A DNA stretch of 9,152 nt from an uncultured Clostridia bacterium (GTDB lineage: Bacteria > Bacillota > Clostridia > TANB77 > CAG-508). The first letter of the stretch is position 1. Each line of letters starts with the position of its first letter. Under the pieces are notes generated by a model, which saw nothing but the letters and a program-made list of their open reading frames with translations, ran no database searches and was not told the DNA's origin. The translations under genes were made by a program, and so were the position numbers. The DNA is taken from contig CANRFE010000052.1 in the NCBI GenBank assembly GCA_947629805.1, forward strand, positions 1 through 9,152. Reading direction: 5' to 3'. Positions 1 to 5,655 of this stretch are shown piece after piece.

Positions 1-180
1 AACAAATCTATTTATGAAGCTTATAAAAAAGGAGAATGGAAAGAAGAAACGTTGCAATTAGCCAGTCCTTATGTAGAAGGAGAGAGTATTGTGATTTCCC
101 AAAATTCTATTTTAAGTATGTATGAAGTAACTTATGCGTATGTTTATCATCATTATCCACCAAAAGAATATGCAAAATAG
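1..180 (+). CDS. 3' end of an unrecognised protein (partial)
   Basis: The reading frame is open from the first base and closes at TAG (178-180), giving the last 59 residues of a protein whose start lies outside the window. The fragment is polar and aromatic-rich, ending in VYHHYPPKEYAK, with no membrane segment, sorting signal or motif that I recognise. The clear terminator directly after the stop supports it as a genuine gene end and shows that it belongs to a transcription unit separate from the surface operon downstream. No function is assigned. Confidence 0.7.
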   Translation, partial: NKSIYEAYKKGEWKEETLQLASPYVEGESIVISQNSILSMYEVTYAYVYHHYPPKEYAK

Positions 181-182
181 TG

Positions 183-224
183 AAAAAGAAGCGGCAGTTC
201 AAAACTGTGGCTTCTTTTTATTTT
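183..224 (+). terminator. Rho-independent terminator after the partial gene
   Basis: The arm at 183-199 (AAAAAGAAGC, then CAGTT) pairs with 203-219 (AACTG, then GCTTCTTTTT) around a CAA loop, with one G-G mismatch and one G-T wobble in the stem. The 3' arm runs into a T-rich tail up to 224. It starts two bases after the TAG stop at 178-180, the expected place for an intrinsic terminator. The A-rich 5' side could also work for the opposite strand. Confidence 0.85.
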
Positions 225-246
225 GAAAAATAGAAAAAAATACCAA

Positions 247-266
247 TTTAGAAAAATCTTTCTAAA
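247..266. repeat. Perfect 8-bp inverted repeat in the leader of the surface operon
   Basis: TTTAGAAA (247-254) and TTTCTAAA (259-266) are exact reverse complements separated by AATC. The repeat lies 16 bp upstream of a TTGACA box and about 60 bp upstream of the first cohesin gene, so it could be a binding site for a dimeric regulator. It is very AT-rich, and a chance origin cannot be excluded. Confidence 0.35.
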
Positions 267-282
267 CTAAAAATAAGAAAAA

Positions 283-304
283 TTGACATAATATTTACTA
301 TAAA
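283..304 (+). promoter_or_regulatory. Possible promoter of the cohesin/sortase operon
   Basis: A perfect -35 hexamer TTGACA sits at 283-288, and -10-like AT-rich hexamers follow (TATAAA 299-304, CATAAT 287-292). The spacing is not right: TATAAA is only 10 bp from TTGACA, and a 17-bp spacer would land on AACAAA. A promoter is expected here because a terminator lies upstream and a strong ribosome binding site downstream, but its exact boxes are not convincing. Confidence 0.35.
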
Positions 305-328
305 AAACAAAAAAGGAGGAAAATTTTT

Positions 329-1327
329 ATGAAAAAAATAGTAAGTATGGTTACCATTTTTCTTATTTTATTTTTGTTAACATATTCTCATGTTCATGCA
401 GCATCGTTTACAGAAGAATTAACAACAATAGAAATTACAACAGATAAACAAACCGTACATCCAACAGAAACAGTTACCTTAAATGTATCTTTTGGACAAG
501 ATATGGGCGCTTATACTGCAAATGTAGCTTATGATAACAAATTATTAGAATATGTGTCATCAGAAGGTGGTACTGCAAATGACACAGGAGAAAAAGTGAT
601 TTTAACGTATGCCTATAACCAACGTCAAGATCCTGCCCCAAGCAATAGTATGTCTATTACGTTTAGAGCAAAAGAAGAAATAACAACCACCAACCCAACG
701 AATTTAAGCATTAGTTTTAGTGGACTTGCTAACCCAAGTGCTTCTGTAGAGTATTTCTTACAAACAGGGGAAACCATAAAACAATTAATAGTAGAACCTA
801 TTTACGAAGATTATGCGATTGCCCTTCATTACACAGGAGATATTTTAGTAAAAGAACCAAAAGAAATGGAAATTGTCATTTCTTCTGCTATGGGAAAAAA
901 TTATGAAAAAACGAGAATATTAGCCTCTGTTGTAACACCAGAAGGAGAAAGTATGCAACTTTTGGCTAATACAGAGGAAATGGAACAATATGACCTTATA
1001 GAAAGTGGTTGGGGTTCCGAAGAAGGAGATCCACTTGGTGGTAAAGATGTAGTAAAAAAACTACAAGCAAGAGGTATTTTTAGTGCAGAAGGCAAATATG
1101 TTCTTACTTTGCAAATTGTAAATAGAGAAGATGCGGATGCTGTTATAGCAAGCAATACCTTTGAAATTACAGTAGGAAAAACACAACCAGAAGAAGTTGT
1201 ACCACCAACTCCAGAAACAAATAAACCAACAACTTTACCAAAAACAGGAAATACCATTTATTTTGCTGTTCTTCCAACAATTGCACTTTTATTAGTAGCT
1301 TATTTTGCATTAAAAAGAAAAGATTAA
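329..1327 (+). CDS. LPKTG-anchored cohesin-domain surface protein
   Basis: Predicted secreted, wall-anchored scaffold of 332 residues. Residues 1-24 form a signal peptide (KK, a hydrophobic core, then a VHA cleavage site). Residues about 32-150 read as a cohesin fold: a TTDKQTVHPTETVTLNVSF opening strand, GAYTANVAYDNKLLEYV, and a later SMSITFRAKEE strand, the pattern of type I cohesins that bind dockerins. Residues about 156-283 form a second, probably beta-rich domain that I do not recognise. A Pro/Thr-rich linker leads to LPKTG (303-307), a hydrophobic helix and the KRKD tail, a complete sortase signal. The start is set by AGGAGG at 314-319, nine bases upstream. It leads an operon with a sortase 62 bp downstream, and the dockerin protein encoded two genes on is its likely ligand. 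The cohesin call is from sequence pattern only. Confidence 0.85.
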   Translation: MKKIVSMVTIFLILFLLTYSHVHAASFTEELTTIEITTDKQTVHPTETVTLNVSFGQDMGAYTANVAYDNKLLEYVSSEGGTANDTGEKVILTYAYNQRQDPAPSNSMSITFRAKEEITTTNPTNLSISFSGLANPSASVEYFLQTGETIKQLIVEPIYEDYAIALHYTGDILVKEPKEMEIVISSAMGKNYEKTRILASVVTPEGESMQLLANTEEMEQYDLIESGWGSEEGDPLGGKDVVKKLQARGIFSAEGKYVLTLQIVNREDADAVIASNTFEITVGKTQPEEVVPPTPETNKPTTLPKTGNTIYFAVLPTIALLLVAYFALKRKD

Positions 1328-1333
1328 AAATTT

Positions 1334-1370
1334 AGGATTTCTTTTAAGAATTCTTCTTAGAAGAAATCTT
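1334..1370 (+). promoter_or_regulatory. Intergenic RNA hairpin between cohesin gene and sortase
   Basis: GATTTCTTTTAAGAA (1336-1350) pairs with TTCTTAGAAGAAATC (1354-1368) over 15 positions with a single G-T wobble and a three-base TTC loop. Two more pairs (A-T and G-T) extend the base. The 3' side continues TACATAAATAAG, with no T-run, so it is not a standard terminator. It sits between a structural gene and its processing enzyme, where it could stabilise the upstream mRNA end, cause partial termination or mark a cleavage site. Confidence 0.5.
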
Positions 1371-1389
1371 ACATAAATAAGAGGAGAAA

Positions 1390-2040
1390 ATGAAAAGAAG
1401 TCTGAGAAGAAAAATACAAAAAGAAAAATTAAAAAGAATAGTAAGAACCATGATTTTAATTCTTTTGTTGGTTCTTGGCATTTATCATGGATATGGAATT
1501 TATCAAGAGCAAAAAATCAGGATATTAGAACAAGAGGAAAGCAATTTTGAAAAAGCAGAAGAACAAGAAGAAACTATTTTAGAGCCTTCTTTTATCCTAA
1601 CACCAAAAGAAACCATAGAAGAGACTTATTGTGATTATGCTGTAGCAGCCAAATTAGAAGTACCCAAAATTCATTTAGAAACGTATGTTTTAGAAAATTA
1701 TACACCCGAAGGACTTAAACTATGTGCTTCTAAATTTTGGGGACCAAAGCCAAATGAAGTAGGAAATTTTTGTATTGCGGGGCATAATTACGAGCAAGAA
1801 AATATGTTTCATCATTTAATTGATTTAAGTGTAGGCGATGAACTTTATTTAAGTGATAACGAAAATGGAACTTATCTATACTCTATTTATGATATCTATC
1901 GTGTAAAACCACAAAATACAACTCCTATTGAACAAGAAACCAAAGGAAAAAGAATTGTTACTTTAATTACTTGTGTCAATTATTCGCAAAATAGATTAAT
2001 CGTACAAGCTGTGGAAAAAGAAAGAAAGGAAGATTTATGA
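1390..2040 (+). CDS. Sortase (LPXTG transpeptidase)
   Basis: Membrane-bound cysteine transpeptidase of 216 residues that cleaves LPXTG between Thr and Gly and transfers the protein to the cell wall. A basic N-terminus precedes one membrane helix (about 20-35), then a charged, probably helical linker (40-75), then the sortase barrel. The catalytic triad is visible: His132 in IAGHN, Cys195 in TLITC and Arg202 in NRLIV. The TLITC context and single N-terminal anchor fit a housekeeping-like or class D/E enzyme rather than class B, but subclass is a guess. The ribosome binding site GAGGAG (1381-1386) is only three bases from the ATG, tighter than usual. Its likely substrate is the LPKTG cohesin protein immediately upstream. 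The stop overlaps the next start (ATGA, 2037-2040), suggesting translational coupling to the hydrolase. Confidence 0.93.
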   Translation: MKRSLRRKIQKEKLKRIVRTMILILLLVLGIYHGYGIYQEQKIRILEQEESNFEKAEEQEETILEPSFILTPKETIEETYCDYAVAAKLEVPKIHLETYVLENYTPEGLKLCASKFWGPKPNEVGNFCIAGHNYEQENMFHHLIDLSVGDELYLSDNENGTYLYSIYDIYRVKPQNTTPIEQETKGKRIVTLITCVNYSQNRLIVQAVEKERKEDL

Positions 2041-2648
2041 AAAAAATATTCTATAGTTTTTGTTTTTGCATTCTGTTACAACTGATTTCTATTTCTTATG
2101 CAACAACACAAAAAGAAGGAGTAGAGAACTTTCCTGCTTCTTACCAACCTTATTTAGCAGAATTACAAAAAAATTATCCTAATTGGCATTTTATTGCTTT
2201 GTATACAGATTTAGATTGGCAAAATGTAATAGAGCAGGAAAATCAATTTGGAAAGAATTTAGTACCAAAGTCTTATTCTGATCGATGGAAAAATACAACA
2301 CCAGGGCAGTATAATGTAGAAGTAGATTTAGGATGGGTAGATAGTTCTAAAATGGCAGTAGAATATTGCATGGACCCACGTAATTTTCTTAATTCCGTTC
2401 GTATTTTTCAGTTTGAGGGTTTATCTTATGAGAAAAAAATGCAATATTTAGAAGGGGTAGAAAAAATTTTATATGGAACAGAATTTTATCAGCGCATAGT
2501 AGAATATTTGACTGCAACAGGAAATACGGTTGTCATGAATCGTAAATATTCGGATTTAATTTTGTCAGCAGGAGCCATTTCGCGGAGTAAGTCCTTATCA
2601 TTTAGCTTCTCGCATAAAGCAAGAGGTAGGTCCTTTCTTGTCGCATAG
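2037..2648 (+). CDS. N-terminal part of a frameshifted dockerin-type N-acetylglucosaminidase
   Basis: First 203-codon reading frame of a gene that continues in another frame to 4269. Residues 1-22 are a signal peptide ending near SYA. Residues 31-65 carry the FPASYQPYLAELQKNYPNW and LDWQNVI block seen ahead of many clostridial glucosaminidase domains, and the GH73-type domain begins about residue 95. Authentic family sequence runs to SAGAIS (177-182). After that the translation becomes a Ser/Arg-rich tail (RSKSLSFSFSHKARG) that looks out of frame and stops at 2646-2648. As written the product lacks the catalytic glutamate and would be inactive. Start choice: AAGGAAG ends six bases or fewer upstream, and the ATG overlaps the sortase stop. 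With the frame restored the whole protein would be about 743 residues. Confidence 0.85.
   Translation: MKKIFYSFCFCILLQLISISYATTQKEGVENFPASYQPYLAELQKNYPNWHFIALYTDLDWQNVIEQENQFGKNLVPKSYSDRWKNTTPGQYNVEVDLGWVDSSKMAVEYCMDPRNFLNSVRIFQFEGLSYEKKMQYLEGVEKILYGTEFYQRIVEYLTATGNTVVMNRKYSDLILSAGAISRSKSLSFSFSHKARGRSFLVA
2580..2584 (+). other. Frameshift site (one extra base) in the glucosaminidase gene
   Basis: In the upstream frame the sequence reads GCC ATT TCG CGG AGT. Dropping one base from 2581-2583 gives GCC ATT TCG GGA GTA AGT CCT, which restores SAGAIS-GVSPYHLASRIKQEVG, the expected glucosaminidase motif. The join is therefore placed to within about three bases. There is no homopolymer, stop codon or recognisable slippery heptamer at the site. 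A sequencing or assembly error, a recent mutation, or a +1 recoding event at the rare CGG codon all fit. Confidence 0.85.
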
Positions 2649-4269
2649 TTCCATTAGTGGAAAAGTAGTTGGCTATGAAGGCTTATACAATTTTTATAAT
2701 ATAGGTGCTACAAGTTCTAGTGAGCCATTAGGAGCGATTAAAAATGGACTGCAGTATGCCAAAGACGGAAAAGGGGCAGGGCAAGAAATAAAAGAGAAAT
2801 ATTTACTTCCTTGGAATACGAAAGAAAAGGCTATTACAGGGGGAGCTATTTTTCTTGGTTCTAGTTATATTAATGTGGGACAAAATACGTTATATCTCCA
2901 AAAATTTCATGTTGTACCTACCAATGGAACAGAATTGTTTTGGCATCAATATATGACGAATGTTTTAGCACCTTATAGTGAATCTAGTTCTATTTATAAT
3001 GGTTATGTAAGTACACAAATATTAGGGGATACAATGACCTTTTTTATTCCGGTTTACAACAATATGCCAGAAAACTTATGTCAAAATCCGAATATTTTAG
3101 AAAGCGATTTTGTACAAGACAATACAAAGGTATATGCAAACGTAGAAACTACTCTGCATATTCGAACAGGACCGTCTACTTCTTATGAATCTTTAATAAA
3201 GATAGATAAAACGCAAATTATGACAAGAATTGCCAAAGGAAAGCAAGCAGGAGAATTATGGGACAAAGTTTTGCTTTCTAATGGTATGGTGGGGTATGCT
3301 TTTCAAAATTATTTAAGAGAAGTACCTAGTATTCCGGTAGAAGAAATTCATTTATCTTTAGAAAATACGAGAATGAAAAAAGGAGAAAGGCAAACTTTAC
3401 AGGTAGAAATTTTTCCACCGGAAGCACAAAATGTAAAACTAGAATATTTTTCTAGTAACCCTCAAGTTGCAACGATAGATTCGAAGGGAAATATTTTAGC
3501 CATCCGTGCTGGAAAAACAAACTTAAGTGTAAGCGTACAGGGAAGTTCTCAAACTGCTCAAATAGAAGTAGAAGTCTATACTCCTTTAGTAGATATGCAA
3601 TTTTATAACCAAGAATTCGTTATGCAAGAAGGAGACCAATTCTTGCTTACTCCTATCTTTGTTCCAGAAAATGTAGAAAATCCAAAGGTTTCTTATACTT
3701 CGCAAAAAGAAGAAGTGGCGAGTGTCGATACGTTTGGCAATATAACGGCCAAAAAACAAGGAAATACGATTATTGTCGCAAAAGCAGAAGAAAATATTAC
3801 AAGAGAAATCCAAATAACAGTAGTAGAAAAAATAGAGGAAGGAAAAATTGTTTTTGACGACAGCCTACGAGTAGAACAAAATCAAATAACAGGGTGGAAT
3901 TTAGAAGAAATGCAAGTAGAAAAAATAAAAGAGAAAATAAAAACAGATTATACCATTAAAATTTATAGAGAAGAACAAGAATTAGAAGAGGGAAAAACAG
4001 CAGGTACAGGATGTAAAATTCAATTTTTAGAGGAAAATGGGGAAGTGAAAATGGAGTATTTTATCCTTCTTTATGGAGATGTAAACGGAGATGGACAAAT
4101 TAATAGTATTGATTTACTAAAAGTACAAAGACATATTTTAGAATTAGAAAGTTTAAAAGGTCTTTTCTTAAAAGCAGGAAATATCAATAAAAATGGAAAA
4201 AATCCGTCCTCTTTAGACTTATTATATATCCAAAGACATATCTTATTATTAAAAGAAATAGAACAATAA
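2584..4269 (+). CDS. C-terminal part of the dockerin-type N-acetylglucosaminidase (catalytic core, SH3, two BIG2, dockerin)
   Basis: Downstream frame of the same gene, open from 2584; the only internal start is a TTG at 2638. In restored numbering (G at 2584 is residue 183), GVSPYHLASRIKQEVG holds the putative catalytic Glu196 of a GH73-like domain, which cleaves the N-acetylglucosaminyl bond of peptidoglycan. The domain runs to about 335. A bacterial SH3 follows (about 363-430: TTLHIRTGPSTSYESL, WDKVLL, GYAFQNYL). Two BIG2 Ig-like repeats (433-513, 515-596) share the xVATIDSKGNI / ASVDTFGNI motif. The C-terminus (680-743) is a type I dockerin with a canonical calcium loop DVNGDGQINSID, a degenerate second loop, and matching DLLxxQRHIL helices. 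No wall anchor is present, so retention probably depends on the neighbouring cohesins. The sequence shows little decay, so the frame break is recent or artefactual. Confidence 0.88.
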   Translation, partial: GVSPYHLASRIKQEVGPFLSHSSISGKVVGYEGLYNFYNIGATSSSEPLGAIKNGLQYAKDGKGAGQEIKEKYLLPWNTKEKAITGGAIFLGSSYINVGQNTLYLQKFHVVPTNGTELFWHQYMTNVLAPYSESSSIYNGYVSTQILGDTMTFFIPVYNNMPENLCQNPNILESDFVQDNTKVYANVETTLHIRTGPSTSYESLIKIDKTQIMTRIAKGKQAGELWDKVLLSNGMVGYAFQNYLREVPSIPVEEIHLSLENTRMKKGERQTLQVEIFPPEAQNVKLEYFSSNPQVATIDSKGNILAIRAGKTNLSVSVQGSSQTAQIEVEVYTPLVDMQFYNQEFVMQEGDQFLLTPIFVPENVENPKVSYTSQKEEVASVDTFGNITAKKQGNTIIVAKAEENITREIQITVVEKIEEGKIVFDDSLRVEQNQITGWNLEEMQVEKIKEKIKTDYTIKIYREEQELEEGKTAGTGCKIQFLEENGEVKMEYFILLYGDVNGDGQINSIDLLKVQRHILELESLKGLFLKAGNINKNGKNPSSLDLLYIQRHILLLKEIEQ

Positions 4270-4281
4270 AAGGAGGAAAAA

Positions 4282-5502
4282 ATGAAATTAAAAATAATGC
4301 TTATCTTACTTCTTTTCTTTGCTGTGTTTTCTCCTTTCTGTTTTGCAGAAGGGCAAATACATCTTTTAACGGACAAAAACGTTTTGGAAAAGGAAGAACA
4401 AATGACATTAAAAGTGCAATTGCAAGATGTAAAAATAGCAGCTTATACGATAGAAATTTATTTTGATACTACCAAATTAGAATTTGTAAAAGGACCAGAA
4501 AATACAAACTATGCTAATTCTCGTATACTTTCTACTTGGGTAAGCCCCAATGGACAAAATGAAAAAAATATAGAAATAGGAGAATTTGTATTAAAAGCGA
4601 TAGAAGAAGGAAACACCAATATAACAGTATTAGGAGAATTTTATGGAGAAAATGGAGAGAGGTTCCCAATAGATGCTGCAAGTTTAGAAATTTCAATAGG
4701 AAAGTTACAAACAATAGAACAAGAAAACAATATCGAGTCTGTTTTGCCAGAAGAAACAACAAAAAGTAGCACGAATTTAAGAGTACTCAGATTAAATCAG
4801 GAAGGAATGAGCCCTTCTTTTCAAAAAGAAAATAAAGAATATTATTTTATAGCAGATTCGACAGTTTCTGCCTTAGAAGTAACCGCTTTACCAGAAAATC
4901 CGAATGCAACGGTTACCATTACCGGACAGGATTCTTTACAAATGGGAAAAAATGTGATTACCATTCATGTAATTGCAGCAGATAAAACAAAAGAAGAAGA
5001 GTATAAAATTTATGTAACAAAAACCACAGAGAAAGAAAAAGCAAATACAAATTTAGAAACATTAGCTATAGAAGAAGCTATTTTAAGTCCAGAATTCCAT
5101 AATCTAAGGACAAAATACCAAGCAGAAATTCCTTATGAAACAGAAAAAGTTACTGTTTTGGCGATTCCTCAGAAGGAAAAAGCAAAGGTTACAATTCAGC
5201 AAAATGAAAAAATGGAAATTGGAAACAATCGTATTCAAATTGAAGTATTAGCAGAAGATGGCATAACTACAAAAAAATATGAGATATTAGTTTATAGGAG
5301 AAACCAAGAAGAACAAGCACAATACGAAGAAGAAACAAAAGTACAAGCAGAAAAACTAGCTACGCTTATAGAAGAACAACAAGTAAATCCTAAAAAGGGA
5401 AAAACAAAAGAAGAACAAAAGCAAAATAGAAAATGGTGGCGGTGTTATGCTAGTTTTTGTTCTTCTTGGAATTCTAATAGTTGGAATAAGAATCAGAAGT
5501 AG
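4282..5502 (+). CDS. Secreted cohesin protein with two cadherin-like domains; C-terminal anchor lost by frameshift
   Basis: Second scaffold-like protein, 406 residues as read. Residues 1-22 are a signal peptide (cleavage after FCFA). Residues 24-141 form a cohesin-like domain (DKNVLEKEEQMTLKVQL, AAYTIEIYFDTTKLEFV, IGEFVLKA). Two cadherin-like beta-sandwich repeats follow at about 163-247 and 255-338, each opening TNLxxL, with SPxF and ending YxIxVxR/K. A Glu/Lys/Gln-rich, probably helical stalk occupies 341-383. The last 23 residues (RKWWRCYASFCSSWNSNS...) look out of frame: the +1 frame from about 5432 encodes NGGGVMLVFVLLGILIVGI and a basic tail to TAA at 5531-5533, an ordinary membrane anchor. 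No LPXTG is seen in any frame. AGGAGG at 4271-4276 sets the start, 12 bp after the dockerin gene. It is probably a membrane-anchored partner for the dockerin hydrolase. Confidence 0.82.
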   Translation: MKLKIMLILLLFFAVFSPFCFAEGQIHLLTDKNVLEKEEQMTLKVQLQDVKIAAYTIEIYFDTTKLEFVKGPENTNYANSRILSTWVSPNGQNEKNIEIGEFVLKAIEEGNTNITVLGEFYGENGERFPIDAASLEISIGKLQTIEQENNIESVLPEETTKSSTNLRVLRLNQEGMSPSFQKENKEYYFIADSTVSALEVTALPENPNATVTITGQDSLQMGKNVITIHVIAADKTKEEEYKIYVTKTTEKEKANTNLETLAIEEAILSPEFHNLRTKYQAEIPYETEKVTVLAIPQKEKAKVTIQQNEKMEIGNNRIQIEVLAEDGITTKKYEILVYRRNQEEQAQYEEETKVQAEKLATLIEEQQVNPKKGKTKEEQKQNRKWWRCYASFCSSWNSNSWNKNQK

Positions 5503-5533
5503 AAGAAAAAAAGAAAAAAAGATGGAAAAATAA
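5387..5533 (+). other. +1-frame C-terminal transmembrane anchor of the cadherin-like cohesin protein
   Basis: The frame beginning at 5387 has no stop until 5531-5533. From 5432 it encodes NGGG, a 17-19 residue hydrophobic helix and a tail rich in Arg and Lys, a stop-transfer anchor matching the signal-peptide protein upstream. One extra base between 5387 and about 5440 would explain the shift. A-runs in that stretch (5392-5396, 5400-5404, 5406-5409, 5417-5420, 5423-5426, 5430-5433) are all plausible sites. Confidence 0.75.
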
Positions 5534-5579
5534 AATGCTTTCTGCATAAAAAGAATTCTTTTCCTATTACAAAATTTCT

Positions 5580-5600
5580 AAAAAGCCCTTGTGCTTTTTT
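5580..5600 (+). terminator. Weak intrinsic terminator at the end of the surface operon
   Basis: AAAAAGC (5580-5586) pairs with GCTTTTT (5593-5599) around a six-base CCTTGT loop and runs into further T and C residues. The stem is only seven pairs and mostly A-T, so it would be weak. Upstream, 5549-5562 is a perfect 14-bp palindrome (AAAAGAATTCTTTT) and 5535-5547 a small ATGC/GCAT hairpin; neither has a terminator layout alone. The right arm overlaps the -35 box of the next promoter. Confidence 0.45.
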
Positions 5601-5617
5601 CTTTTTGCTTATATAAT
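5589..5617 (+). promoter_or_regulatory. Sigma-A-type promoter of pta-ackA-ackA
   Basis: TTGTGC (5589-5594) is followed after 17 bp by a perfect TATAAT (5612-5617), and an AAGGAGGG ribosome binding site lies at 5637-5644. Transcription would start near 5624, giving a short leader of about 30 bases before the pta ATG. Position and spacing fit a vegetative promoter for the acetate operon. No operator is evident. Confidence 0.7.
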
Positions 5618-5655
5618 AAGAGAAAATAAAACCAAAAAGGAGGGAATTTATTTTC

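Noticed and set aside
901..1257. Minus-strand open frame opposite the first cohesin gene
   Set aside because: It mirrors a well-supported plus-strand gene, shows no ribosome binding site, and its composition is that of an antisense shadow. The same holds for the other minus-strand frames and for the plus-strand frame at 7306-7497.
2638..4269. Independent gene starting at TTG 2638
   Set aside because: The frame is open upstream to 2584 and beyond the break continues a glucosaminidase motif. A product starting here would lack a signal peptide and the catalytic glutamate, so it is the 3' part of one frameshifted gene.
5388..5402. NPKKG in the stalk of the second cohesin protein as a class B-type sorting signal
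   Set aside because: It does not match NPQTN-like signals, and about 20 charged or polar residues separate it from the membrane helix.
5447..5533. Separate small membrane protein starting at ATG 5447
   Set aside because: No spaced ribosome binding site is visible, the hydrophobic helix would begin at once, and the segment fits better as the missing anchor of the gene it overlaps.
5549..5562. Palindrome AAAAGAATTCTTTT as an operator or terminator
   Set aside because: It is a short A/T-dominated palindrome with no loop and no T-tail; a similar AAGAATTCTT occurs by chance at 1346-1355. I could not support a function.
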